Notes: generated from the letters alone by a model not told the origin. A stretch of 64,000 nucleotides of DNA from Bergeyella porcorum (GCF_042427575.1 NZ_JBHMFD010000002.1:161750-225749), one strand, 5' to 3'. Counted from the first letter of the stretch, positions 43,574 to 53,105 are shown. A program made the numbers and translations.

Positions 43574-44416
43574 TTAGTTGATTACTGTAGGTGGTACAGA
43601 AGTATCTATCTGTGCAGCATCCAAGCGTTGTTTTATATTAAAAATAGCTTGGCTTTTGGCATCTGTAACATTGGTATCGGAAGACATTACAAAATGAACT
43701 TGAAAATCGTAAGCTCCCATTTTCTGATTGGTAAAAACCACTTTAGCCACTTCTGGTCTAGAAACATACGCCGCTGTTTTCAGCTCATCTAAAATAATAT
43801 CTTGAAGTTGATTGAGGTTTACGGTATTAGGCACCTCAAAATCTATAATCACTTTTCTATCTTGAGATTCACTAAAATTAATAAACGGGGAATTGAATAT
43901 CTGTTGATTGGGAATATAATACTTTCTACCATCATCGGTAAAGAGCTTCGTAGTAAGAAATCCTATCTCTACCACCTTCCCTGTAATGTTCCCTATCTGT
44001 ACCGTATCTCCCACCTTGAAAGCATTATCGATATTCACCAGCATTCCAGAGAACATAGAGGAAACAATATCCTTCAATGCAACCCCTGCAATGATACCCG
44101 CTACCCCCAAACTTCCTAATAGCTTCACAAAAAAACCACTCATTCCCATTATTTCAAGAGAGATAAATGTCCCTACAAGGAGAATAAGAAATCTAAAAAA
44201 TCCTATGAGATTGATTACCGTTTCGTGATTTCTGGCTTTGGGAAATAGTTTTTGAAATAGCCTAACGCTCATCTTACTCAGAAACTTACTGAAAAAGATG
44301 AAAAATAAAAATACTGATAAACCAACCACCAAACTTGGGGTAAGCTCTGCAAACTTCACCCACCAATTGTTAAGCACTTTCCAAACTAAATCTACATATT
44401 TTTTACTTTCTTCCAT
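43574..44416 (-). CDS. MscS-family mechanosensitive channel
   Basis: Small-conductance mechanosensitive channel of 280 residues that opens under hypo-osmotic stress. Three transmembrane segments are visible in the first 130 residues. The pore helix is LGSLGVAGIIAGVALKDIVS, followed by the beta-domain FKVGDTVQIGNITGKVVEIGFLTT and YIPNQQIFNSPFINF, and a C-terminal alpha/beta domain ending FNIKQRLDAAQIDTSVPP. Length matches the E. coli MscS type. It lies 27 bp downstream of apbE on the same strand, so may share the transcript. Confidence 0.92.
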   Translation of the reverse strand: MEESKKYVDLVWKVLNNWWVKFAELTPSLVVGLSVFLFFIFFSKFLSKMSVRLFQKLFPKARNHETVINLIGFFRFLILLVGTFISLEIMGMSGFFVKLLGSLGVAGIIAGVALKDIVSSMFSGMLVNIDNAFKVGDTVQIGNITGKVVEIGFLTTKLFTDDGRKYYIPNQQIFNSPFINFSESQDRKVIIDFEVPNTVNLNQLQDIILDELKTAAYVSRPEVAKVVFTNQKMGAYDFQVHFVMSSDTNVTDAKSQAIFNIKQRLDAAQIDTSVPPTVIN

Positions 44417-44443
44417 AAATCAATAACTTTAATATTTTTTTAA

Positions 44444-45400
44444 TCAGTTATACCGCCGCGTTTTTCCATCAGACTGTACCAGCCATATTTTATACTCTGG
44501 GTACTGCTTAGCAAGAGCCTTGGCTTGTTTTTTATCCAGAAGCATCAGCGTGGTACTTAGAAAATTTGCCAATTCTGCATTTTTCCCTTTCACGGTAACA
44601 CTCACATTTTGTGTAGATGGCATTCCCGTTTTAGGATTGATGATATGCCCATAGCGTTTTCCATCAATGAAGACAAACTTCTCATAATCCCCACTGGTGA
44701 GGATGGCTTCATCTTTCACACAAACACTTTGCAGCGTTTTGCTTCGTCTAAAAGGATTCTGTAGCCCAATCCGCCAGCAGTCTTTTCCTGGTGGATTTCC
44801 AAACACATACAAATCTCCTGCCGCATTGACCAAAATATGCTCTACGCCCTTACTTTTCATCTTTTCAGCGGCTCGCTGTGCGGCATAAGCCTTGCCTATA
44901 GAACCAAAACTCACCTTGGATTTGCTCAATTGCAAAAATACCGATTTTTGAGTTTCATCTAATTGAATATGCTGATACCCTACGGTTTTCAATGCCTTGT
45001 TCAGTTGTTCCTGAGTGGGCAATTCGTTCATAGAACCATCAAATTTCCAAATCCGCTCCATTCCCGCATAGGTAATATCAAAAATTCCATCTGAAATTTG
45101 AGAATACCGGATAGCTCTTTTAAAGAGCTCAAAAACCTCCTGACTGACCTTCACCGCTTGATGCCCTGCCATAGCATTGATTTTGGAAACGGGCGTATGA
45201 GGTAGCCAATCTGATATTTCATTCTCTATCCGTACCACCTCTGCAATGCCTTCCGCAATGGCTTTTTTACTGAGAGCTTCATCATCATTATACACCACGA
45301 AAGTAAAAGGCGAGCCCATCAGTAGCGTATCTTGCTTCCATTGCTTTTGAGAAAAAGCAAAGCAGGGTAATAATAACAATAGCAATGCAAAAACTCTCAT
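44444..45400 (-). CDS. apbE: FAD:protein FMN transferase
   Basis: ApbE of 318 residues. It attaches FMN covalently to Thr/Ser in exported proteins, using FAD and Mg2+. Signal peptide LLLLLPCFAFSQ (6-17) places it in the periplasm. Motifs: MGSPFTFVVY, INAMAGHQAVKVS, SDGIFDITYAG, FGSIGKAYAAQRAAEKM, LVNAAGDLYVFG and TSGDYEKFVFIDGKRYGHIINPKTGMPS with the metal-binding residues. It is the last gene of a tight four-gene operon, directly abutting the flavoreductase. The DUF2271 protein of the same operon has a flavinylation motif and is its likely substrate. Confidence 0.95.
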   Translation of the reverse strand: MRVFALLLLLLPCFAFSQKQWKQDTLLMGSPFTFVVYNDDEALSKKAIAEGIAEVVRIENEISDWLPHTPVSKINAMAGHQAVKVSQEVFELFKRAIRYSQISDGIFDITYAGMERIWKFDGSMNELPTQEQLNKALKTVGYQHIQLDETQKSVFLQLSKSKVSFGSIGKAYAAQRAAEKMKSKGVEHILVNAAGDLYVFGNPPGKDCWRIGLQNPFRRSKTLQSVCVKDEAILTSGDYEKFVFIDGKRYGHIINPKTGMPSTQNVSVTVKGKNAELANFLSTTLMLLDKKQAKALAKQYPEYKIWLVQSDGKTRRYN

Positions 45401-47560
45401 TTAGTAACAATCTGTTTTGATTTGATAATTTTCATAATACAACGCCAGCGTTTCTTTGGCATTGATACGGAGCAACTCAGCCTCCAAAATGGCATTAACA
45501 TCTTCCTTTAAGCTCAACGCCCCACAAAGGTAAATAGAATTTCCCTTCTGCAAATGCTGAAGCAAATGCCCTGCATCTATAGCAATAGACTTCGTTACGC
45601 GGCATCCGTGTTCTACTTTGGTATAATTCCAAGCCTTGATGCTCACCTGATTGTTAGCTTCCAATGCTTTCACCCAATGGTGCAGGGTGTCTATCTCCTG
45701 CTCTTGGTATCTAAACCCCGCATAGAGCCACATTGGTATGCCTTCCACATTTTGAGCCATCATTCCTAAAAATGGTGCTATTCCCGTTCCGTTTGAGATA
45801 AAAATCACAGGTTTTTTGTTCCAATGGAAATCTGTATGCGGCTCTACTGCAGCTACAATTTTATCACCTTTTTTTAATGTTTTCAAAAATTCTGAACAGC
45901 GTCCTCCTGGATAATATTTCACCAGCAAATGGATACTATTTTCTAAAACACTGATGGAATAATAGCGGTATTCATCTGTATTGGGAATATAAATTCTGAG
46001 CAAATCGCCGCTATTCACTTGGACATCTGGCAAGGATAATTTTAATGTAAAATATTGATTTTCATTAGAAATATCACTCTTTTCTAAAATTTCAATCTCC
46101 TTAGATACTAGTTTTTCTATTCTTTCTTGGTAATGTAAATTCCACGCAAAAGCATCATTCACCTGATGTTCCCAATGCCTAATGCCCTCTTCTTCCCTAT
46201 CATTGATTTTGGAAAATACTACAACATTAGCACCAAACCCCTTATCTTCAACCGTTTGAAATACCTCTTGCGCAAAGGCATTAAAACGAGGATACGCCTT
46301 TGAACCCAAACCTAAAATAGCGATTTTCACATCATCTCCTATTTCGGTTTCGGAAAACTTTTTCAGAAATTGAGAGCCATTATCTGGGGCTTCGCCATTG
46401 CCATAAGTGGCTGCCAATAATAGCAATCGTTTCATTTTAGGGAATTGTTGCCATTCATTCATCGTGGCAAAATACACCTTCTCACCCATCTGCTGTAGCC
46501 CAATGGCATAGCCCAAAGCTTGCTGGGCTGTACTTCCACCTTCAGAAGCATAAAGTATAATGGTTTCCGCTGCTTCAAAAGAACTGAACTTGTGAGCCAC
46601 GGTAGGTTTTTGGCGTTTTTTGAGAATCACCAACCCCGATAGTACAAACCCAGGGATGCTCAGCGATGCCAAAGTGATTAGCATTGCCCAAGAGATACTC
46701 CCCTGCCCGGTGTGCAGGCGGTACGCCCATAGTTTGATTTGCTCGGTGTTGCCTACCAACTGCTGCGATGCTATTGCTCCTGTATTAAAGTTTAATTCAT
46801 AGATGCCTTCGGTGGTTTCTATCTTATAATTTTCAGATTCATCAAAGGGAAAATCCATTGATTTTAAATCCTTTATAGAAAGTTGTTTCAAAAATGGAAA
46901 TTCAGATACCGTAATGGTTTTAGCATCTTTAGAAGGTTCAAATGTCTGAACCGATGAGGGTGTAACGCTAAGATATTCAAACCGATGAAGAAATAATACC
47001 GATGCTGTAATGGCTAAAATCATCAAAGGAAGTACTGCCAATCTCCCTACAGAATGGTGGTAGGTTGTTGCCCAGTTTTGGTACCGCCACTTGATCCAAA
47101 GATGGTGTTTTACAGGAATGGTCTTCACCATTAATAGTAGCCCCGTAACCAAGGTGATGAAAAATAAAACGCTCAGAATGCCCACCAAATACCTTCCCGT
47201 GCTATCCAAAAACAAGGAGCGGTGAAGTACCGTGGTAAACTCTACCCATTGAGGTTTTTCTATTTTTTGGGAACCAATGGCTCCCGTTTCCAGATTGACC
47301 ATCCCTTTGATTTCGTTATAATCTTCATCAAAAGCCTGAGCCTCCAGATTGCCGTGATCATCTTTTTTCAACGCAACCACTTCGGCATAATGTTGTTGCA
47401 TCTTTTGCACTACGGCAGCCACACTTTGTCCAGATTCTGCCGAGGAATTCAATACTTCATTAATACCCAAAATAGCGCCCGTAACAGACGCTATCATTAT
47501 ATAAATAGAAACTATAAGAGCAATACTTAAGTGTGAATATTGCCAGATTTTTTTTATCAT
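45401..47560 (-). CDS. PepSY / flavodoxin / NAD(P)H-flavin reductase fusion, transmembrane electron carrier
   Basis: Membrane flavoprotein of 719 residues. The N-terminal PepSY-TM part (about 1-320) has four membrane segments: near 12-34, 126-146, 177-195 and 293-315. A flavodoxin domain follows (about 335-480, ILYASEGGSTAQQALGYAIG and LLLAATYGNGEAPDNGSQ). It ends with a sulfite-reductase/CPR-type reductase with YRYYSISVLENS for FAD, YYPGGRCSEFL and FISNGTGIAPFLGMMAQN for NAD(P)H. It should move electrons from cytosolic NAD(P)H through FAD and FMN to the periplasmic side. Start and the DUF2271 stop share one base (TAATG); the ApbE start abuts its stop. Confidence 0.92.
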   Translation of the reverse strand: MIKKIWQYSHLSIALIVSIYIMIASVTGAILGINEVLNSSAESGQSVAAVVQKMQQHYAEVVALKKDDHGNLEAQAFDEDYNEIKGMVNLETGAIGSQKIEKPQWVEFTTVLHRSLFLDSTGRYLVGILSVLFFITLVTGLLLMVKTIPVKHHLWIKWRYQNWATTYHHSVGRLAVLPLMILAITASVLFLHRFEYLSVTPSSVQTFEPSKDAKTITVSEFPFLKQLSIKDLKSMDFPFDESENYKIETTEGIYELNFNTGAIASQQLVGNTEQIKLWAYRLHTGQGSISWAMLITLASLSIPGFVLSGLVILKKRQKPTVAHKFSSFEAAETIILYASEGGSTAQQALGYAIGLQQMGEKVYFATMNEWQQFPKMKRLLLLAATYGNGEAPDNGSQFLKKFSETEIGDDVKIAILGLGSKAYPRFNAFAQEVFQTVEDKGFGANVVVFSKINDREEEGIRHWEHQVNDAFAWNLHYQERIEKLVSKEIEILEKSDISNENQYFTLKLSLPDVQVNSGDLLRIYIPNTDEYRYYSISVLENSIHLLVKYYPGGRCSEFLKTLKKGDKIVAAVEPHTDFHWNKKPVIFISNGTGIAPFLGMMAQNVEGIPMWLYAGFRYQEQEIDTLHHWVKALEANNQVSIKAWNYTKVEHGCRVTKSIAIDAGHLLQHLQKGNSIYLCGALSLKEDVNAILEAELLRINAKETLALYYENYQIKTDCY

Positions 47561-48039
47561 TATAAGCTGTTTAGTTTTGCAAATCTAATATAGCCTTTGC
47601 CATCTACCTTATTAAGAATAGTAGCAGTTTCCAACGAGATATCCAGCTCTACAGGGACATAATCGCCGTGCTCTACGGAACTTTCAAAACGGATTTTGTA
47701 GCCCTTATTCATCATTGCATTATCAATACTTACAGTAAACACATTACGCTTCCCCCCTGAAACCGATGCTCCTGTAATGGCATCTAGTTTTTCTTTGGAT
47801 TTGCTTTGCCCAGCATACCATTGTTTCAGATTTTTGTACCAACGCTCATCATCGCCCATCACGCTAAGGGATTTCACATATTTTCCTTGAGGATTAATGA
47901 TGTAGGCTGTGATATAAGCACCTTCACCTGTATAGTTCTTCATCTGAAGCATACACTTGTATTTGGTACTCTGAGCCATTGCCAACGCTCCTAAAAACAG
48001 CAGAACTACAGCGGATATTTTGAAGAAATATTTTTGCAT
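47560..48039 (-). CDS. DUF2271 exported protein with flavinylation motif
   Basis: Periplasmic protein of 159 residues with a signal peptide (VVLLFLGALAMAQ, 11-23). At residues 86-93 it reads DAITGASV, which matches the ApbE target pattern Dx(x)(S/T)GA(S/T), so Thr89 is the predicted FMN attachment site. An Ig-like beta fold is suggested by the alternating strands (YKCMLQMKNYTGEGAYITAY, YVPVELDISLETA). It would be the periplasmic electron carrier fed by the adjacent PepSY-flavoreductase and matured by ApbE. DUF2271 members with this neighbourhood are known to be associated with flavinylation. Confidence 0.85.
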   Translation of the reverse strand: MQKYFFKISAVVLLFLGALAMAQSTKYKCMLQMKNYTGEGAYITAYIINPQGKYVKSLSVMGDDERWYKNLKQWYAGQSKSKEKLDAITGASVSGGKRNVFTVSIDNAMMNKGYKIRFESSVEHGDYVPVELDISLETATILNKVDGKGYIRFAKLNSL

Positions 48040-48044
48040 TTTAT

Positions 48045-49529
48045 TTACTTTAAAAAATTAAGGTCGGTTTTATTTTTAATCAACAATTCATTATCTGTTG
48101 CTATTTGGAAAGCAGTTTCATCAAAGCTATTTTTAATGGTTTTATCGGCTCCCCACTGCACCAGTTGGCTGAGGACTTTATCATTTTTAGCCACCATTGC
48201 ATTGATGATAAGTGCAGTTTCGCCTTCGCTATTTTTCGCATTGATATCAGCGTTATAGCCGTATGCCAATTCTACCAAAGCTGGAATATCTTTAGCTGCT
48301 GCCAGATGCAAAATTGTATTGCCATTCCCATCTTTTTGGGCAAAATCAAATCCTTTTTCTTTCAGCAAGGCTAGTTTGGCTGTAATATCCTTGATGGCAT
48401 TAGGGTTTCGTGGATTGTATCCCTCAAAAATGTAGTACAATAGATTAGCTCCTTTGATATTTCGGGCATCTAGCTTTGCACCTTTGTCTAGCAATAAGCC
48501 CATACTCTCTGAAGCCCCCGACTGAACCGCCGCCATCAATGGCGTTTGCCCTTGTCCATTCCCTGTATTCACAAGGGTTTGAGCATTTTTAGCCTGTCCT
48601 AAAATCAGTTTTAAATTATCCGCTTTTTTATTTCTTGCGGCGTAGAATAGCGGCGTTGCTCCTTCTTTGTCCACCTTTGCCACATCGGCTCCTTTTTCTA
48701 CAAGATACTTTACCGAAGCTTCTGAACCATCTTTCCCAGCCAAATAATGCAGGGCATTTTTCCCTTGTGGCGATACGGTGTTTGCCTTAATATTCAGTTT
48801 CTCTACTAGGAAAACGAAGATGGGCAATTCATTGGTCTTTCTGGTTCCTTCCGCAGCAAACATCAGGGCTTGGTCTGTATAGGCGTATCCTGCCGAAATC
48901 AACTTAGACAATAATGCTTCGTTACCCGCTTTCGCTGCATAATCTACAATAGTTCTGCCGTACTTATCTGTTTCCTTAACATTGATTCCTTTGGAAATAA
49001 AGTAATTGGTAATCGCCAAATCTTCAGAGTCTCTTAAAGAAGCCTGCAAAGCGAGATTGGCACCATTTTCATCTTTCTGATGGAGAGGATAGCCGGCATT
49101 GATAAACTTCTCAATGGTTTCTTTCTGCATTCCTCCAATCAGTCCAAAGACAAATGGCGTTCTTCCCCCTGTATCCTCTGCAAACATATCCGAACCACCT
49201 TTCAAAAGGTATTCTACCAATGGAGCATTGTTTCTCATTGCTGCCCAATGGAGGTAGATTCTACCATCGTGGGTAATCTTATTGGTAGCATTACCAGGCT
49301 GAGACATCAGATAAATAATAGTTTCTAAAGGAGCATCGTTATTAATGGCGATGGTCACCACATCAAACTGTCCTGCATTGCTTTCAGAAGGGTCATTTCC
49401 TGCAGCAATATCTGCTTTCACGGTTTCTACATTAGGCTGAGCTTTCCAATATTCTGGCGTAAGAAATTTACTCTGTGCAGAGAACCATCCTGAAAATAGG
49501 ATTCCTATGGTAAGTACAATTTTTTTCAT
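48045..49529 (-). CDS. Exported ankyrin-repeat protein
   Basis: Protein of 494 residues with a signal peptide (IVLTIGILFSGWFSAQS) and roughly 12 ankyrin repeats spanning about 40-480, for example DGRIYLHWAAMRNNAPLVEY, EGATPLFYAARNKKADNLKL and NGNTILHLAAAKDIPALVEL. Ankyrin repeats bind protein partners, so it may act as a periplasmic scaffold or protective partner for the redox proteins encoded downstream. It is the first gene of the operon, 5 bp before the DUF2271 gene; a TACTTTTG element lies 77 bp upstream. Confidence 0.9.
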   Translation of the reverse strand: MKKIVLTIGILFSGWFSAQSKFLTPEYWKAQPNVETVKADIAAGNDPSESNAGQFDVVTIAINNDAPLETIIYLMSQPGNATNKITHDGRIYLHWAAMRNNAPLVEYLLKGGSDMFAEDTGGRTPFVFGLIGGMQKETIEKFINAGYPLHQKDENGANLALQASLRDSEDLAITNYFISKGINVKETDKYGRTIVDYAAKAGNEALLSKLISAGYAYTDQALMFAAEGTRKTNELPIFVFLVEKLNIKANTVSPQGKNALHYLAGKDGSEASVKYLVEKGADVAKVDKEGATPLFYAARNKKADNLKLILGQAKNAQTLVNTGNGQGQTPLMAAVQSGASESMGLLLDKGAKLDARNIKGANLLYYIFEGYNPRNPNAIKDITAKLALLKEKGFDFAQKDGNGNTILHLAAAKDIPALVELAYGYNADINAKNSEGETALIINAMVAKNDKVLSQLVQWGADKTIKNSFDETAFQIATDNELLIKNKTDLNFLK

Positions 49530-49605
49530 TGTAAGATGACGATTTTTAATTTAATTGAATATTTTTTCTAATCAATTTTATTTAGACTGAATTAAAATTA
49601 CCCCG

Positions 49606-49613
49606 CAAAAGTA
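49606..49613 (-). promoter_or_regulatory. -7 promoter element (TACTTTTG) of the ankyrin / DUF2271 / PepSY / apbE operon
   Basis: Minus-strand TACTTTTG matches TANNTTTG, 77 bp upstream of the ankyrin gene. Confidence 0.55.
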
Positions 49614-49722
49614 ATAAAGAACTTTTGAACTGCAAAATTTTATTTGGAATAATTCTAAATTAAATCTAAATTATGCTTTAAGCCATAAGCTACACTTCAT
49701 CACATTAAAAACCTCATACAGA

Positions 49723-51603
49723 CTACCCTACCATCTCTTGAAGTTCTAACCAACGGAGCTCCATTGTTTCCAACTGGTCTGAAACCTCCTGAAGCTGTGC
49801 TGATATTTTGGAGATTTTTTCATAATCTGTCTCGTTGTTAAGAGCTTCCAAAATCTGCTGGCGTTGAGTTTCTAACTGAGGCATTTCTTTTTCTATGGTT
49901 TCCAATTCTCGCTGCTCTTTGAAAGAGAGTTTCTTTTTAGGCTTAGTAGATTCTTGTACTTGTGGTGGTTCTGGCTTGGCTGCAACGCTCTCCTGATGTT
50001 TAATTTTCTGTTCCTGACTTTTGTGTTCCCTATATTCTGAAAAATTGCCTACAAAATCTTTGATTTTTCCTTCGCCCTCAAAAGCTAAGATATGATCTAC
50101 AATACGGTCCATAAAATACCTATCGTGCGATACGATGATAAGGCAACCCTGAAAGTTTTGCAGAAAGTTTTCTAAGACGGTAAGGGTGGGCAAGTCCAAA
50201 TCATTGGTAGGCTCATCAAAAATCAGAAAATTAGGATTTTGATAAAGCACATACATCAGATGCAGACGGCGTTTTTCTCCACCAGACAATTTAGAAATCG
50301 GTGAGTATTGGGCTTGGTCGTCAAACAAAAACAGCCTCAGAAACTGAGATGCAGAGATAGTCTTCCCATTGGCCAAAGGAAAGTTTTCAGATATTTCTTT
50401 GATGAAATCTATCACTCTAACCTCTTCATTATAAGCCAATCCCTTCTGAGAAAAATAGCCAAACTGTATGGTTTCGCCTGTTTCTATCTCGCCAGAATCC
50501 ATTGGCTCCAAGCCTTGAATGATATTGAGCAAAGTGGATTTTCCAGCCCCGTTTTTCCCTACAATACCTACCTTTTCACCTCTTTGGAATTGGTAATTAA
50601 AATCCTTTAATAAGGTTAAATCACCATAACTTTTGTTGATATTCTTAAGTTCAAGGATTTTCTTTCCGAGGCGTTTCATTTCAAAATCCAATTCCAAACC
50701 TTGCTTTTTGGTATTGGTTTTGGCTACTTTTTCCGTTTCGTAGAAGGCATCAATTCTTGATTTAGACTTGGTGGTTCTTGCCTTGGGCTGCCGCCTCATC
50801 CATTCCAGCTCCTTACGGTATAGATTGTTGGCTTTGTCTATGGTTGCATTCAGATTATCTTCTCGTATCGCTTTGTTTTCCAGATAGGTAGCATAACTCC
50901 CATTGTGAACATAGAGCGTTTGGTCTTCCATTTCCCAAATGGTATCACATACGGTATCCAGAAAATACCTATCGTGTGTCACCAATAATAAAGTAATCTT
51001 AGCTTTAGACAAGTAGTTTTCTAGCCATTCTACCATTTCCACATCGAGGTGGTTGGTAGGTTCATCCATAATGAGTAAGACGTGGCGGTGCTCAGCACGG
51101 GTCTCTGTAAGCAGTTTAGCCAAAGCCACCCTCTTGATTTGTCCCCCAGAAAGCGTTCCCATCTTGGCATTAAGATGGGTAATTTTCAGCTGAGAAAGAA
51201 TCTGTTTCATTTCGTTTTCTAAATCCCACGCTTTCTGATTTTCCATTTCTATGATGGCTTTTTCCATTGCCTCGGCATCATTAGAGACCAAAGCCTGATG
51301 ATAGTTTTTCAGAGCCTGAATAGGGGCTGAGTCCAAAGTCATCATAAAGGCTTCTACAGACAAATCTGGGTCAAAAGCAATCTCTTGGTCAAACAGCACT
51401 ACCTGCACTTCTTTATTGATGCTCACATTGCCTTGGTCTGCAATTTCTTTTCCTAAAAGAATTTTAAGTAATGTAGATTTACCACTTCCATTCTTGGCAA
51501 CAATGGCGATTTTATCCCCTTCGTTGATATGGAAAGAGATATTTTCAAACAAGGTTTTGATGCCGTAGGATTTGCTAAGGTTTTCTGCCGTGATGTAATT
51601 CAT
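49723..51603 (-). CDS. ABC-F family ATP-binding protein (Uup-like)
   Basis: Soluble protein of 626 residues with two ABC ATPase domains and no membrane segments, the ABC-F architecture; members act on ribosomes or in DNA repair. First domain: Walker A AKNGSGKST, signature LSGGQIKRVALAK and Walker B LLIMDEPTNHLD. Second: GKNGAGKST, LSGGEKRRLHLMY and FLIFDEPTNDLD. The interdomain linker is about residues 240-310 (RKELEWMRRQPKARTTKSKS). A C-terminal coiled coil (FKEQRELETIEKEMPQLETQ) resembles the Uup DNA-binding tail. It is the last gene of an ATR-thiN-ABC-F run. Confidence 0.92.
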   Translation of the reverse strand: MNYITAENLSKSYGIKTLFENISFHINEGDKIAIVAKNGSGKSTLLKILLGKEIADQGNVSINKEVQVVLFDQEIAFDPDLSVEAFMMTLDSAPIQALKNYHQALVSNDAEAMEKAIIEMENQKAWDLENEMKQILSQLKITHLNAKMGTLSGGQIKRVALAKLLTETRAEHRHVLLIMDEPTNHLDVEMVEWLENYLSKAKITLLLVTHDRYFLDTVCDTIWEMEDQTLYVHNGSYATYLENKAIREDNLNATIDKANNLYRKELEWMRRQPKARTTKSKSRIDAFYETEKVAKTNTKKQGLELDFEMKRLGKKILELKNINKSYGDLTLLKDFNYQFQRGEKVGIVGKNGAGKSTLLNIIQGLEPMDSGEIETGETIQFGYFSQKGLAYNEEVRVIDFIKEISENFPLANGKTISASQFLRLFLFDDQAQYSPISKLSGGEKRRLHLMYVLYQNPNFLIFDEPTNDLDLPTLTVLENFLQNFQGCLIIVSHDRYFMDRIVDHILAFEGEGKIKDFVGNFSEYREHKSQEQKIKHQESVAAKPEPPQVQESTKPKKKLSFKEQRELETIEKEMPQLETQRQQILEALNNETDYEKISKISAQLQEVSDQLETMELRWLELQEMVG

Positions 51604-51633
51604 TCTCTGAAACTTCTAAATATTTATTCTTGA

Positions 51634-52254
51634 TTACTTATATTGTCCTCCTAAAAACAAAAGCATTGCCCCGTTTTCGTATGAAATTTCCACTTCATCC
51701 TCAGTGGCAAAATTGCGGGTGCCAATTCTATCCGTTACACTGAGCGTTTCTCGATTCAAACACCAATTTAATCCTTTCGTCTCAATATTCGTAGCCATTG
51801 GAAACGGATACAGTGAAAGTATTTTACCTTTTACCCCTTTGATTTTAAACCCTTTTGGAATAAAAAAATATTGAGCATATTCATCGTGAAATGTAATTTC
51901 CATCACTTCCCAAAAACGATACGCCACAGAGAGATTGCCTAGGAAATGATCCATCTCTCCCCCACTTCCGCCATAGACTTCCACTTTTCGGATGCCTTTT
52001 TCTTTCAAAATAGTTAAGGCTTTATGAAAATCAGTTTCATCTTGGTTGGGCGTCAAAATAATTTTTTCCTTTGGAATTGCTTCTAAATCTGAAAAAGAAT
52101 CAAAATCACCAGAAATAAAATCCAATTGTTCCAAAGGAAATCCCTTGGCTCTCAGATACAAGAAAGCTCCATCGGTACAAGCTACAATATCAAATCCACT
52201 AGCGATGGGAAGCTGCTTTGGAGGCTCACCATTGATGAACAAAAGTGCTTTCAA
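51634..52254 (-). CDS. Thiamine pyrophosphokinase-like protein
   Basis: Thiamine diphosphokinase family enzyme of about 206 residues, which makes TPP from thiamine and ATP. Motifs: LLFINGEPPKQLP at the N-terminus, VACTDGAFLYL, DFISGDFDSFSD, QDETDFHKALTIL and GGSGGEMDHFLGNLSVA, all typical of the catalytic domain; the C-terminal part (KGLNWCLNRETL, GTRNFATEDEVEISYENG) is the substrate-binding domain. No ATG is available. TTG at 52254 begins right before KALLFINGE and 15 bp after the upstream stop. TTG at 52296 would add 14 residues and overlap the upstream gene. Part of an operon with the adenosyltransferase. Confidence 0.88.
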   Translation of the reverse strand: MKALLFINGEPPKQLPIASGFDIVACTDGAFLYLRAKGFPLEQLDFISGDFDSFSDLEAIPKEKIILTPNQDETDFHKALTILKEKGIRKVEVYGGSGGEMDHFLGNLSVAYRFWEVMEITFHDEYAQYFFIPKGFKIKGVKGKILSLYPFPMATNIETKGLNWCLNRETLSVTDRIGTRNFATEDEVEISYENGAMLLFLGGQYK

Positions 52255-52268
52255 ACTTGTTTTATTTT

Positions 52269-52844
52269 TTATTTTTGTCTGCTTCGAGGATCCCAAAACT
52301 CTTCTTCTTCACCATTGATTTTGGAAGCGTATCTTGCCAAAACAAACAGATAATCAGACAATCGATTGAGGTATTTTATCAACTCTGGACGAACGGCTTC
52401 GGTCTCATTAAGGAAAACCATTGCCCGCTCTGCTCTTCGGCAGACGGTTCTTGCCACGTGCAAGGCTGTTGCCACCCTACCCCCGCCTGGAAGAATAAAA
52501 AATTGCAAGGGCTCTAGAGTTTCTTCCATCTCATCCATCCATTGTTCTAGCTCTTCTATTTCGGTTTCGGAGATTATTAATGGTAAACGAGAAGTACCAT
52601 TGGCAAGCATCAGTTTATCCGCTGGCGTTGCGGACTCTGCCCCCACGGTAAATAAATCAAACTGAATTTTTTTGAGCTGAGAGATGATTTTTTCATCTTT
52701 TATTTCACTCTTAGCAACGCCGATAAAGGCATTCAGCTCATCTATAGTGCCATAGCTTTCCACTCTGGCACTGGCTTTGGAAACGCGTGTACCGCCGTAT
52801 AATCCCGTTTCGCCTTTATCGCCTGTTTTGGTGTAAATTTTCAT
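52269..52844 (-). CDS. Cob(I)yrinic acid a,c-diamide adenosyltransferase, PduO type
   Basis: ATP:cob(I)alamin adenosyltransferase of 191 residues, which makes adenosylcobalamin. The N-terminal ATP-binding motif is KTGDKGETGLYGGTRVSK (5-22). LPGGGRVATALHVARTVCRRAERAMV and LNRLSDYLFVLARYASKING are the helical-bundle signatures of the PduO family, with the salt-bridge Arg in place. It is the first gene of a three-gene run with thiN and the ABC-F ATPase, and is preceded by a repeat spacer. Confidence 0.94.
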   Translation of the reverse strand: MKIYTKTGDKGETGLYGGTRVSKASARVESYGTIDELNAFIGVAKSEIKDEKIISQLKKIQFDLFTVGAESATPADKLMLANGTSRLPLIISETEIEELEQWMDEMEETLEPLQFFILPGGGRVATALHVARTVCRRAERAMVFLNETEAVRPELIKYLNRLSDYLFVLARYASKINGEEEEFWDPRSRQK

Positions 52845-52854
52845 AATCCTTATT

Positions 52855-53098
52855 TTTAGTTTTGAGTGTTGAGTTTTAAGTTTTGAAAAAAGAAGAAAGA
52901 AGAAAGAGAAAAGACTTTCTTAAGAGTTTTAAGTGTTGAGTGCTGAGTTTTGAGTTATCCCCCTAACCCCCGAAGGGGGAAGAAGTGTTTATATTATTTT
53001 TAAAAAAAAATTGAATTTTCACTAATTAACCATTGACAATTAACAATTATCCCTACAGCTTTCTAATCTCTAACCTCTAATTTCTAATCTCTCCCCCC
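52855..53098. repeat. Modular intergenic repeat, copy 3
   Basis: Spacer between the adenosyltransferase and lptB genes. It repeats TTTTGAGTGTTGAG words, the purine block GAAAAAAGAAGAAAGAAG and GACTTTC, then TTGAGTGCTGAGTTTTGAG. It continues with a G-rich/C-rich hairpin (CCCCCTAACCCCCGAAGGGGG, two arms), ACCATTGACAATTAACAATT and TCTAATCTCTAACC words. No coding potential. Confidence 0.7.
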
Positions 53099-53105
53099 CT
53101 TCACA

